A stretch of 32,544 nucleotides of DNA from a bacterium. GTDB lineage: Bacteria > Patescibacteriota > Minisyncoccia > Minisyncoccales > RBG-13-42-11. The stretch spans positions 1 through 32,544 of the forward strand of contig JAUSLA010000019.1 of NCBI GenBank assembly GCA_030646565.1, in the 5' to 3' direction. A program made the translations under genes and the position numbers. Under the pieces are notes generated by a model that saw nothing but the letters and a program-made list of their open reading frames with translations, had not been told where the DNA came from and ran no database searches. This document shows positions 1 to 9,136 of the stretch, in pieces; within the stretch, counting starts at the first letter, position 1, and every line of letters begins with the position of its first letter.

Positions 1-1
1 T

Positions 2-835
2 ATCACAGGAGCTAAAGGTTTTATAGGGAAAGAATTGATTTTGCAGTGCGAGAAACAAGGCATTGAGATTATTGAGGCAGATTTGCCTGAATTTGACATT
101 CGTAAAAAAGAAATAGCCGACTTAATCCCGGAGGGGGTAGACGCCATCGTGCATTTAGCCGCTCTTTCCAGCGATACTCTTTGCAGAGGACGGGCCTCTG
201 ATTGCTTTGACGTGAATGTAATGGCTACTTTAAATTTAATGGATGCGGCTGAAAAAAAGAAAGCAAAGCAATTTATTTTTGCTTCTTCTGAATGGGTATA
301 TGACAACTGCTTCGATAATGAAACAAAAACAGAAGACTCTTTCATCAATATCGCCAACCACACTTCTGAATACGCTTTGTCAAAGCTAGTTTCAGAAGCT
401 AATTTAAGGCAGAAATATCAGCATGGCTTTTGTCCGGTGACAATTTTGCGCTTCGGCATAATTTATGGTCCCAGAAAAGAAGGCGGGTCAGCCGTTGAAT
501 CTCTTTTCAGGGCAGTTAAAGAAAAGGATGAGATAGAGGTCGGATCTTTGAAGACTGGCAGGCATTTTATCCATGTTTCAGATATTGCTTCAGGAATCAT
601 TAAATCCATCGGTTTGCAAGGATTCAATATTGTTAATCTTGAAGGCGATAAATTAATTACTTTGGGAGATATCATCGAGACGTCAAAAGAAATTCTTAAT
701 AAAAACCCGAAAATTATCGAAACAAACCCAAATAATTCGAGCGTCAGGAGAGTTTCAAGCGAAAAAGCGAAAAAATTATTAAACTGGAAGCCGGAGATTG
801 ATTTAGAAATCGGCTTAGAAACATTGTTAATATAA
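2..835 (+). CDS. NAD-dependent epimerase/dehydratase (extended SDR), 5' end truncated by the window
   Basis: Frame is open from base 2: ITGAKGFIGKELILQCEKQG..., giving a TGxxGFIG Rossmann motif upstream of the TTG used by the ORF track. HLAALSSD and SSEWVYD..EYALSKL match SDR positions. Confidence 0.85.
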   Translation: MTGAKGFIGKELILQCEKQGIEIIEADLPEFDIRKKEIADLIPEGVDAIVHLAALSSDTLCRGRASDCFDVNVMATLNLMDAAEKKKAKQFIFASSEWVYDNCFDNETKTEDSFINIANHTSEYALSKLVSEANLRQKYQHGFCPVTILRFGIIYGPRKEGGSAVESLFRAVKEKDEIEVGSLKTGRHFIHVSDIASGIIKSIGLQGFNIVNLEGDKLITLGDIIETSKEILNKNPKIIETNPNNSSVRRVSSEKAKKLLNWKPEIDLEIGLETLLI

Positions 836-1761
836 TGCAAAATTACGACCTGGAAATAGCAAAAGAGGTGTTGAGAATCAGGCTTAGTCAGATGATTGTT
901 AATGAAAAATACAAAGAAGGCGTTTTCAAGATACCGATTCATTTAGCTATGGGTCATGAGGCAATTGCCGTTGCGGTGAGTTCCGTAATGCAGGGAGACG
1001 ACCAACTGCTTGTTTCTCATAGAAATATTCACTATAACTTGGCAAGAACTAAAGCCCTGAATCCGGAATTGGATGAGTATCTTTTAAGAGAAAATGGGTT
1101 AGCAGGGGGTCAGTTGGGGTCAATGAATTTAGCCAACGAAGAAAAAAATATCGTCTATGCCTCCAGCATTTTAGGAAATAATTTGCCGGTGGCTTCGGGA
1201 CTTGCTTTAGCAAAAAAAGTCAAACGAGAAAAAAGCATAGTTATTGTTGAAACGGGCGATGGCGCCATTGAAGAAGGAGCTTTTTATGAAAGTTTGTTGT
1301 TTATGAAAAGCAATAACTTGTCTGTCTTGATTGTTATTGAGAACAACGGCTGGTCATTGGCCACAAAAATAAAAGAAAGGAGATGCGATATCAATTTGGA
1401 CAAAATTGCTGAAGCCCTTAGCGTTAAATATGAAAAATTAAGCAGCAACAATGTTTATGAATATATTGATAAATTGAAATTTCTCAAAGAATATTCCTTG
1501 GAGAATAAAATACCGGTAATAGTTGAAGTTGAATTGACCACTTTGGGCGGTTGGCATCTTAAAACACCGGAAAATCCGGAAGGAAGGTTTATCAATTATC
1601 ACGCGGGCCCGGCTCCGGAAATTAATCTGGAAAATGGGCCGGAAATTGAGAGTTCTGAAAATGACCCTGTATTTGTTTTAGCAAAACTTTTTGAAAAAGA
1701 TGTTTTCCAAAAAATGTCGCAGGAAATTTTAGGGGAATTAAGAAAAGAAACAGAGCGATGA
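835..1761 (+). CDS. TPP-dependent dehydrogenase E1 alpha-like subunit
   Basis: TPP motif GDGAIEEGAFYESLLFMKSNNLSVLIVIENN; GHEAIAVAVSS region. Start overlaps the preceding stop (TAATG). Confidence 0.85.
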   Translation: MQNYDLEIAKEVLRIRLSQMIVNEKYKEGVFKIPIHLAMGHEAIAVAVSSVMQGDDQLLVSHRNIHYNLARTKALNPELDEYLLRENGLAGGQLGSMNLANEEKNIVYASSILGNNLPVASGLALAKKVKREKSIVIVETGDGAIEEGAFYESLLFMKSNNLSVLIVIENNGWSLATKIKERRCDINLDKIAEALSVKYEKLSSNNVYEYIDKLKFLKEYSLENKIPVIVEVELTTLGGWHLKTPENPEGRFINYHAGPAPEINLENGPEIESSENDPVFVLAKLFEKDVFQKMSQEILGELRKETER

Positions 1762-2687
1762 AATACGTTGAATATATAAATGAATTAATAAGGAATAAAA
1801 TTTTGGAAAAAGAAAAAATTGTGGTTTTTGGGCAGAATATAGCCGCCGGGTCTTGCCTTGGCGGATTGACCAGAAATCTGAAAGTCAGGGAAGGAGGTCT
1901 TATTATTAATACCCAGAATTCTGAAAATACTTTATGCGGCGTCGGCTTTGGCTTGATGCTCGGAAAGGTAGCGTCAATATATTTTATGAAACAGCAAGAT
2001 TTTCTTTTGCTGGGCATTGACCAGCTTGTTAATACATATAATTTTATCAGGAGAAAAAATCCTGAAACCTCTTTCACTATTTTCCCGATTATTGTTGACA
2101 ATGGTTACCAAGGCTTGCAGTCAAGCTTAAATAATTTTGGGGATTTCTGTTCCATAGCCAGAGTTCCGGGTTTTGCCGTAACCAACAAAGCCGATGCGGA
2201 AAAAATAATAAATTCCCAGCTGTTATCCCCCGGCTTTAGGATTATTGGAGTTAGCCAAAGATTATTCGGCCAGAAAGTTTTGGATGCAAAGCCCGTTTAC
2301 ATTAACCAAGAAGGCACTGTTTTTCAGTATAAAGAGGGAAAGAGGGCGACGATAGCCTGCTTTAATTTTTCTTTCTCTTACGGTTTGGGATTACAAGAAA
2401 GATTGAAGGAAAAAGGGCTTGAGTCGTCATTATTTTCAGTAAATTCTATGACGAGGACTAATTGGTCAAGAATTATTGAAGACGCTGGAGAAACGCAGAA
2501 TTTAATTTTAATTGATGACAGCAAGAGCGAAAATCTTTCCTGTTATGCTTTGGCAAGCGATATTATGTCTCAATGCCAACTGAAAAATAAAATTATCGTC
2601 AAAAGAGAATTGTCTAAAAATTGGCTTTGGCCAAACCCTGATTTATTGGAAATTGATTACAAAAAAATAATTGAGCAATTAAGTTAA
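1758..2687 (+). CDS. TPP-dependent enzyme pyrimidine-binding (E1 beta/transketolase C-like) subunit
   Basis: ATGA overlap with the alpha subunit; NTQNSENTLCGVGFGLMLGKVASIYF carries a candidate TPP-activating Glu; transketolase-pyr-like followed by a C-terminal domain. Confidence 0.75.
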   Translation: MKYVEYINELIRNKILEKEKIVVFGQNIAAGSCLGGLTRNLKVREGGLIINTQNSENTLCGVGFGLMLGKVASIYFMKQQDFLLLGIDQLVNTYNFIRRKNPETSFTIFPIIVDNGYQGLQSSLNNFGDFCSIARVPGFAVTNKADAEKIINSQLLSPGFRIIGVSQRLFGQKVLDAKPVYINQEGTVFQYKEGKRATIACFNFSFSYGLGLQERLKEKGLESSLFSVNSMTRTNWSRIIEDAGETQNLILIDDSKSENLSCYALASDIMSQCQLKNKIIVKRELSKNWLWPNPDLLEIDYKKIIEQLS

Positions 2688-2688
2688 A

Positions 2689-3777
2689 ATGGCAAAAATT
2701 ACGATTATCATTCCAACTTATAACCGGCCCCATTGTTTGAAAAGAATCCTGAATTATTACGATTCATTTATCGAGCTTCCAAAGGAAGCGAAGATGAAAG
2801 ACGATTTTGAGTTCGTCGTTGCTGATTCCAGTTCCGATGAAAATAAAAAGAGAAATCAGGAAGTTATATCTGCTTTGAAAAACTTTAAAGTTTTGCGCTT
2901 TAATGATTATCCGGAAGATATTAATCCTTGGTATAAATTTGCTGACGCTGTAAATTATGCCAAAAGCGAATTTTGTCTTATCTGTTCCGATGACGATTTT
3001 GTAACGCCAGAAGGCATAATAAAATCTGCCGCTTTTTTGGAAAAAAATTTTGATTTTAGCGTATGTCAAGGAAAATACTTGATTTTCTCCGTTGATCCGC
3101 AGAACAGAGACAAAAATAAAATTCGTTTAGGCGCGGGCTATATTTGCGAATCCCTTACTTTGTCTGACGCAAAAGATAGAGTTTCTTATTATTTGGCTGA
3201 TTATCAAATTCCGACTTTCAGCGCTGTGCACCGCACCGCTTTACTGAAAATGATTCTCACAGAAACAGCAAAATTCACAAATGATAACAGATTTGGCGAA
3301 CTTTTACCTTCACTATTAGCCGTAACTTACAGTAAGATGAAATGCCTCGATATTCCTTACGCTTTTTTAGAAACAAGTGCTCATTCTACAGGAGTGACTA
3401 CCTGTACAATTCGCAGTTTTATTAAAGACGGCAGCTATGATGAAAAATACGCTAATTTTAAAAATTGTTTAGCAATGCATCTGACTAAAAATTCTAAATT
3501 AAATACAGAGGAAGCAAATGAAACGATTGATAAAGCTATGTCTGAATATTTGGCGAAAAATTATCCGGACGGCATAAGATATTTTCTAATCAATAAAATT
3601 AAAAATGTTTTAAATTTTTTACCGGTTGAGATGCTCCAAAGAATAAAAACGATATCTGCGAAAATTAATTTTTGGAGATTGAAAAATAAATATTTAGATT
3701 CAGCTGAATATCATAAAGATTTTAATAAAATAAAAGATTATTTAATAACCGAGTCCGCCCTAGGCGGACGAAGGTGA
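2689..3777 (+). CDS. Glycosyltransferase family 2-like (TIGR00180-type)
   Basis: ITIIIPTYNRPHCLKRIL, FVVADSSSDENKKRN, CSDDDFVTPEGI. The last residues and the stop lie in a palindromic repeat. Confidence 0.8.
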   Translation: MAKITIIIPTYNRPHCLKRILNYYDSFIELPKEAKMKDDFEFVVADSSSDENKKRNQEVISALKNFKVLRFNDYPEDINPWYKFADAVNYAKSEFCLICSDDDFVTPEGIIKSAAFLEKNFDFSVCQGKYLIFSVDPQNRDKNKIRLGAGYICESLTLSDAKDRVSYYLADYQIPTFSAVHRTALLKMILTETAKFTNDNRFGELLPSLLAVTYSKMKCLDIPYAFLETSAHSTGVTTCTIRSFIKDGSYDEKYANFKNCLAMHLTKNSKLNTEEANETIDKAMSEYLAKNYPDGIRYFLINKIKNVLNFLPVEMLQRIKTISAKINFWRLKNKYLDSAEYHKDFNKIKDYLITESALGGRR

Positions 3778-3943
3778 AGAAGAAAACGTAGTTTTCTTCG
3801 CCAACCAAGTCCGCCTAGGGCGGAACGGTCAAAGAAGATAAATCTTCTTTTCCACCTGCGTCCTGCAAAGCAGGACTTGGAAGGTGAAGAAGAAAACGTA
3901 GTTTTCTTCTTCAACCAAGTCCCGCCTAGGGCGGACGCAGGTA
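3749..3943 (+). repeat. Composite palindromic repeat block R1
   Basis: Hairpins GTCCGCC-CTA-GGCGGAC (3753-3769), GAAGAAAAC-GTA-GTTTTCTTC (3779-3799), AAAGAAGAT-AA-ATCTTCTTT, GTCCTGC-AAA-GCAGGAC (3860-3876), and a second copy of the GAAGAAAAC hairpin 110 bp downstream; GAAGGTGAA linkers. Confidence 0.9.
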
Positions 3944-3958
3944 AAGCCTAATAAATAT

Positions 3959-5038
3959 ATGGAAAATAAAATAAAAAATATTTTTCAAAGTCAGATAGAG
4001 AATAAAAAATCGGCAGTTTTTGTTATTGCCGAAATGGCTTGGTCGCATGATGGTTCGGTTGAAAAAGCTAAAAAAATAATAAAGGGAGCGGCTGACGCTA
4101 AAGCCGATGCAATAAGTCTGCATTTTACCAGCCTAAAAGATTATATGGTTAGAAATTACGGCTGTTCAGCCGGACAAACGATGTCTGCCGGAAGAGAGGA
4201 CGAAAATATTTATAAATATCACGAAGGGATTAATCTCAAAAATAGCGATTGGCAAGAACTTGTAGGCTATGCGAAGAGTTTTGGGTTGGAGGTTTGCGTT
4301 ATGCCGAATGATTTTGAGAGTTTTAAATTTGCCCAAACAATAAATGCCGACGCTTATGTTATCTCTTCTGCCTGTTTTCTTGAAGACGATTTTGTAAGAA
4401 ATATTGCCAGAGCTAAAAAACCTGTGATTCTACGCATTGGGGGCGCGACTTTGGGAGAGATAGAAAAAGTCGTAAATATAATAAGGAAAGAAGAAAACAA
4501 CGAAATAATTTTGCTTTACGGAATTCAGCTATACCCAACCAAAATAGAAGATACACATTTGAGTTTAATTCCTTCATTAAGGAAAATTTTCGATCTGCCC
4601 GTTGGTCTTGCCGATCATATTAACGCTACATCAGAATTGGCCATGGTAGTTCCTTTAACAGTGCTTTCAATGGGAGTTAAGGTTATTGAGAAGCATATTA
4701 CTCACGATAGAAGTTTAAAGGGAGAAGATATTGAGGCGGCTTTAAATCCCGATGAGTTTAAAAAATTTGTAGAATATATCCAGGAGGCGGAAAAAGCAAT
4801 GGGAAAGCCATATTTCAGAGATTTATCAGAAGCGGAGTTGAAATACAGAAATGTTTCAAGAAAAAAAACAGTTGCTTTAAAACAAATTAACAAAGGTGAA
4901 GAAATCACCAGAGATAATATAACCTTCAAGAGAGCGGATGACGGAGTTTCTCCCGTAGAAGCGCAATATTTAATCGGAAGAAAGGCGAATCGCGATATTA
5001 AAGAAGAAGAGCCAATTTTATGGGAAAAAATAAATTGA
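3959..5038 (+). CDS. NeuB-like N-acetylneuraminate synthase family protein with C-terminal SAF-like domain
   Basis: AEMAWSHDGSVEKAKKII, IGGATLGEIEKVVNII, GLADHINATSELAMVVPLTVLSMGVKVIEKHITHDRSLKGEDIEAALNPDEFKKFV, then a SAF-like VALKQINKGEEITRDNITFKR. Confidence 0.85.
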   Translation: MENKIKNIFQSQIENKKSAVFVIAEMAWSHDGSVEKAKKIIKGAADAKADAISLHFTSLKDYMVRNYGCSAGQTMSAGREDENIYKYHEGINLKNSDWQELVGYAKSFGLEVCVMPNDFESFKFAQTINADAYVISSACFLEDDFVRNIARAKKPVILRIGGATLGEIEKVVNIIRKEENNEIILLYGIQLYPTKIEDTHLSLIPSLRKIFDLPVGLADHINATSELAMVVPLTVLSMGVKVIEKHITHDRSLKGEDIEAALNPDEFKKFVEYIQEAEKAMGKPYFRDLSEAELKYRNVSRKKTVALKQINKGEEITRDNITFKRADDGVSPVEAQYLIGRKANRDIKEEEPILWEKIN

Positions 5039-7104
5039 AAACAGCAATTTTTATTACGGCCAGAACAAAATCAACTAGATTGCCCAAAAAAGTCTTACTT
5101 GAAATCAAGGGCAAAACTATCATTGAACATCTCATTGAGAGGTTAAAGTTGGCAAATCTTCCTGACTTGATTGTTTTATGCACTTCCACCAACCCAAACG
5201 ACGATATTTTGGTTGAAATAGCGAAAAGAAACGGAATCGAATGTTTTAGGGGGCATGAAGATGATGTTTTGGACAGATTTGAAAAAGCAGCCGCTCTTTT
5301 TAACCTCGATTTCATTGCGGTTACTTGGGGAGACGAGCCGTTTTGCGATCCGGAATACATCGATAAAATGATAGAACTTTTTAAAGAAACCAATGCCGAT
5401 TATATAAAATGCGATGAGTTGCCCGTGGGAACTTTTACTTACGGATTAAAAGTCGAGGCCCTAAGAAAAGCCTGCCAAATTAAATCAGAAACAGATACGG
5501 AAATTTGGGGAGGATATTTTACCGATAGCGGAATCTTTGACGTGAAGCGCTTGAAGGTTGAAGATGAATTAATAAAAAACTCTAAAATCAGATTGACCAT
5601 TGATTATCCCGAAGATTTCGAATTTATTAAAGAAATTTTTGACAGAATGGGCTACGAAGACGGAAAGCCGCTTCCTTTGAGGAAAGTCATTCAATTTGTA
5701 AACGAACATCCCGAATTACAGAACATTAATAAGGATTGTCAGGCTCTATACGAGGCAAATACAAAAAGATTAATTAAAACCAAATTTATGCCAAAAAAAA
5801 ATAGCGGAATTAAATTGTGGAACAAAGCAAAAAAAATTATTCCCGGCGGGACCCAGTTGTTTTCAAAGCGTGTCGAATTATTCTTGCCGGAACAGTGGCC
5901 TTCTTATTTTAAAAAAGCCAAAGGAGTGGAAGTTTGGGATTTAGACGGTAATAAATATATTGATATGTCTTATATGGGAATTGGCACTGGGATATTGGGG
6001 CATGCCGACCCGGACGTTAATAAAGCCGTTAAAAAAGTGATAGACGAAGGCACGATGTCAACCCTGAATTCGCCGGAAGAAGTGGAGTTGGCTGAACTGT
6101 TGATAGAGTTGCATCCTTGGGCAAAAGAGGTTAGGTTTGCCAGAACAGGAGGAGAGGCTATGGCCGTGGCGGTAAGAATCGCCAGGGCTCATACCGGAAA
6201 AGATAAGGTCGCTTTTTGCGGCTACCACGGGTGGTGCGACTGGTATTTGGCGGCCAATTTAGCCGATAAGAAAAATTTGGATGGTCAACTTTTACCGGGT
6301 TTGGACCCTGCCGGAGTGCCGAGAGGCTTGAAGGGGACGGCAATTCCGTTTAATTACAACCGCATAGAAGAATTAGAGAAAATTGTTAAAGAAAATGATG
6401 TTGGAGTAATTGTTATGGAGCCGAGAAGAGAGCACGAGCCAGAGAAAGGTTTTCTGGAAAATGTCAGAAAAATTGCTAACAGAATAGGAGCTGTTTTAAT
6501 TTTTGATGAGATAACTTCGGGCTTCAGAATGAATGTCGGCGGCATTCATATGCTTTATAAGGTATATCCCGACATTGCTGTTTTTGCCAAAGCAATGAGC
6601 AACGGCTATCCAATGGCGGCTGTTATTGGGAGAAAGAAAGTAATGGATGCTGCTGAAAAAACTTTTATTTCCAGCAGTTATTGGACAGAGAGGATAGGAC
6701 CGGTGGCAGCAATTGCGACAATAAAAAAAATGAAGAAATATAACGTTCCGAAGCAGTTGGTCAAAACAGGAAAAGCGATTGGGTTAGGATGGCAGAAATT
6801 AGCAAAAAAACATGGTTTACAAATTAAGATAATGAATATTCCTTCTTTAGCGACCTTTAAATTTGACCATGGAAAAGATAGCCAAGCCTTGCACACTTTG
6901 TTCACCCAAGAGATGTTGAAACGAGGATTTTTAGCCTCAAAGAGCATATATGTTTCTTACGGCCATAAAGCAAAACACATTCAAAAATATCTAAAAAATG
7001 TAGACGAGATTTTTAATTTTATTAGCAAGGCGATTAAAGATGACGCTATCTATAAATCGCTTGAGGGACCGGTCGCTCATACTGAATTTAAACGTTTAAC
7101 TTAA
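5020..7104 (+). CDS. Bifunctional cytidylyltransferase (SpsF/PF02348-like) fused to class-III aminotransferase (GSA-aminomutase-like)
   Basis: N-terminus FITARTKSTRLPKKVLLEIKGKTIIEHLIERL; C-terminus IIPGGTQLFSKR, VWDLDGNKYIDMSYMGIGTGILGH, RTGGEAMAVAVRIARA, VIVMEP, IFDEITSGFR, FAKAMSNGYPMAAVIG (PLP Lys). Confidence 0.9.
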   Translation: MGKNKLKTAIFITARTKSTRLPKKVLLEIKGKTIIEHLIERLKLANLPDLIVLCTSTNPNDDILVEIAKRNGIECFRGHEDDVLDRFEKAAALFNLDFIAVTWGDEPFCDPEYIDKMIELFKETNADYIKCDELPVGTFTYGLKVEALRKACQIKSETDTEIWGGYFTDSGIFDVKRLKVEDELIKNSKIRLTIDYPEDFEFIKEIFDRMGYEDGKPLPLRKVIQFVNEHPELQNINKDCQALYEANTKRLIKTKFMPKKNSGIKLWNKAKKIIPGGTQLFSKRVELFLPEQWPSYFKKAKGVEVWDLDGNKYIDMSYMGIGTGILGHADPDVNKAVKKVIDEGTMSTLNSPEEVELAELLIELHPWAKEVRFARTGGEAMAVAVRIARAHTGKDKVAFCGYHGWCDWYLAANLADKKNLDGQLLPGLDPAGVPRGLKGTAIPFNYNRIEELEKIVKENDVGVIVMEPRREHEPEKGFLENVRKIANRIGAVLIFDEITSGFRMNVGGIHMLYKVYPDIAVFAKAMSNGYPMAAVIGRKKVMDAAEKTFISSSYWTERIGPVAAIATIKKMKKYNVPKQLVKTGKAIGLGWQKLAKKHGLQIKIMNIPSLATFKFDHGKDSQALHTLFTQEMLKRGFLASKSIYVSYGHKAKHIQKYLKNVDEIFNFISKAIKDDAIYKSLEGPVAHTEFKRLT

Positions 7105-7111
7105 TTTATTT

Positions 7112-7885
7112 ATGTTAAAAAATAAAACAATTATCATTACCGGCGGAGCGGGACTAATCGGAGGCGCGTTTTCAAAGATTTGCGCAAAATATGGCGCCAA
7201 TACCGTCATTGTTGATATTGATAAAGAAAGAGGAACAAAGCTAACAGAAAAGATTAAAAAAGAAACAAAAAATAAAAATGTGATTTTTCAGAAATGCGAC
7301 ATAACGGATCAAAAGGACATAGGAGATTTAATCAAGGCGGTATTAGGACGTTTCAAGAAAATAGATGCCTTAGTGAATAACGCCTATCCAAGAAATAAAA
7401 ACTATGGAAGAAAAATGGAAGACGTTGAGTATCGGGATTTTTGCGAAAACGTGAATTTGCATTTGGGAGGTTATTTCTTGATGGCTCAGCAAATAGCGAA
7501 AGTGATGGCAAATCAAAGATTTGGCAATATAGTCAATATGGGATCTACTTATGGATTTTCTGCCCCAAAATTTGAAATTTATGAGGGAACAAGCATGACA
7601 ATGCCAGTTGAGTATGCGGCGATCAAAGGAGGAGTAATAAATTTAACCAGATATTTGGCTTCTTATCTTGGAAAATACAATATCAGAGTTAACGCCATTT
7701 CCCCGGGTGGAGTCTTTGATAACCAGCCTGAAAATTTTGTAAAAGAATATTGCAAGAGAGTTGTTCTTGGAAAAAGAATGGCTAATCCAAATGATTTGGT
7801 CGGGGTTTTAATATTTTTGCTGTCCGACGAGTCAAAATACATTACCGGCCAGAATGTTATCGTAGACGGCGGATTTACATTATAA
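7112..7885 (+). CDS. Classical SDR oxidoreductase
   Basis: IIITGGAGLIGGAF, NNAY, NMGSTYG, YAAIKGG (YxxxK), NAISPGG, ITGQNVIVDGGFTL. Confidence 0.9.
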   Translation: MLKNKTIIITGGAGLIGGAFSKICAKYGANTVIVDIDKERGTKLTEKIKKETKNKNVIFQKCDITDQKDIGDLIKAVLGRFKKIDALVNNAYPRNKNYGRKMEDVEYRDFCENVNLHLGGYFLMAQQIAKVMANQRFGNIVNMGSTYGFSAPKFEIYEGTSMTMPVEYAAIKGGVINLTRYLASYLGKYNIRVNAISPGGVFDNQPENFVKEYCKRVVLGKRMANPNDLVGVLIFLLSDESKYITGQNVIVDGGFTL

Positions 7886-7937
7886 AATTGGGCAAAGGGA
7901 AAGCACCTAAAATTAAAATAAGGAAAAGTTGGGAGGC

Positions 7938-7969
7938 AAAAATAAAAGGAGCAAGATTTTACTTGCTCC
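7938..7969 (-). terminator. Intrinsic terminator of the minus-strand EamA gene
   Basis: Minus strand reads GGAGCAAG-TAAAAT-CTTGCTCC followed by TTTTATTTTT, about 10 bp past the stop codon. Confidence 0.85.
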
Positions 7970-7978
7970 CGAATATAT

Positions 7979-8848
7979 TCACCTGAGAAGGACGAGGACA
8001 GCTCCGGCAACGCCTGCCAGAAAGCCAATCCATTCCCTGCCAGAAAGCCCTTTTCTCTCTCGAAAGAGCCACCAGCCAATAAGAACCGGTATTAGAGTGA
8101 TTGCCAACCCGCGAACAGGTAGAACCAGGCTTACGGGTCCTTCCAGCTGATATGTTAAGTAAAGGAGAAGAAGGGAGCCCCAGATAGCAAAGCTTACAGG
8201 CAAAACAGTAAGAATGTTCTGCCTGGTGGCCTTGAGCGGGTTGCTTTTTTCCAGCAAAAGAATCGGTAAAGCTGCCAAAAAAGCTCCGACATACCACGCC
8301 AGAAGGAAAGTCCCCCGAGGCACGTCCAAAGCAAACCATTTTAGCAAGAATCCGGTTGTTCCAAAAATCAGAATCATACCCAGAATAAAGACAATCCATT
8401 TTCCTGCCGGGGTTTCTGCGTGATTTCCGCTTTCTCTTTTTGACATTCTGAAAAGCCACATTGCAAGAAAGCAGAGCGCAGCCCCTATGATTAATTGTGG
8501 GTTCCACAGCACATCTTCTCCGAGGAAACTCACCGCCAGAACTATGGTTACTACTTCCATCATCGGGAAGAATAGAGTTGTTCTGCTAAGAGAGAGCGCG
8601 GAAGCCCGCCATTGGAAGTAATTGCCAAAAGCGTTTACGAATCCGACAGCCCCTATTAAAAGCATTACAAAGGTAACTTTAACCTCTTTGGTTAAGAAGC
8701 CGTAAATAACCGCGATTGCAACGCAAAAAAGATACTGGTAAAAAATCCCGATTGATTTTTTGGGAATTATATCCGCCGCCACTTTGGTCAAAACCACGCT
8801 CCCCGTATTCACGAGGAGCAATATGGCTAAAGCCATTTGCCAGGACAT
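7979..8848 (-). CDS. EamA/DMT-superfamily multi-TM transporter
   Basis: 289 aa with about 10 hydrophobic segments in DMT arrangement (MSWQMALAILLLVNTGSVVLTK...). Strong SD AAGGAGG upstream of ATG on the minus strand. Confidence 0.8.
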   Translation of the reverse strand: MSWQMALAILLLVNTGSVVLTKVAADIIPKKSIGIFYQYLFCVAIAVIYGFLTKEVKVTFVMLLIGAVGFVNAFGNYFQWRASALSLSRTTLFFPMMEVVTIVLAVSFLGEDVLWNPQLIIGAALCFLAMWLFRMSKRESGNHAETPAGKWIVFILGMILIFGTTGFLLKWFALDVPRGTFLLAWYVGAFLAALPILLLEKSNPLKATRQNILTVLPVSFAIWGSLLLLYLTYQLEGPVSLVLPVRGLAITLIPVLIGWWLFRERKGLSGREWIGFLAGVAGAVLVLLR

Positions 8849-8895
8849 TTTTTCCTCCTTCTTTATGAGTTTTTAATGTGCGTAAACAATATAAA

Positions 8896-8924
8896 ATATT
8901 ACAATATAATGAATAAAAAGTCAA
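8896..8924 (-). promoter_or_regulatory. Sigma70-like promoter for the EamA gene
   Basis: Minus strand TTGACT - 17 nt - TAATAT, about 48 bp upstream of the start codon. Confidence 0.7.
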
Positions 8925-8926
8925 GT

Positions 8927-9119
8927 ACCGAGTCCCGCCGCAAGGCGGGACGAAGGTGAAGACGAGGACGAAGTCCTCGTCGCCTACCGAGTCCCGCCTT
9001 ACGAAGAACAAGCGTTCTTCTTTACCCTTCGCTTCGCTTGGGTGCGGGACGAAGGTGAAGAAGGAACCTTCTTTGACTACCGAAGGTGAAGAAGAGAACG
9101 AAGTTCTCTTCGCCTAGGC
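8927..9119 (+). repeat. Composite palindromic repeat block R2
   Basis: ACCGAGTCCCGCC-GCAA-GGCGGGACGAAGGTGAA then GACGAGGAC-GAA-GTCCTCGTC-GCC, AAGAAC..GTTCTT, ACCCTTCGCTTCGCTTGGGT, AAGAAGG-AA-CCTTCTT and GAAGAGAAC-GAA-GTTCTCTTC. Confidence 0.9.
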
Positions 9120-9136
9120 GCAGTTATAAAATTAAA

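Noticed and set aside
463-2101. Minus-strand ORFs 463..942 and 1622..2101
   Set aside because: Antisense to well-supported enzymes, with low-complexity Phe/Leu-rich translations and no recognisable motif.
7929-8507. ORFs 7929..8150 (+), 8214..8423 (+), 7959..8507 (-)
   Set aside because: Overlap the EamA gene in other frames; Arg/Pro-rich shadow translations of a higher-GC segment.
8679-9011. Minus ORF 8679..9011
   Set aside because: Spans the promoter and repeat region, out of frame with the EamA gene; no homology recognised.
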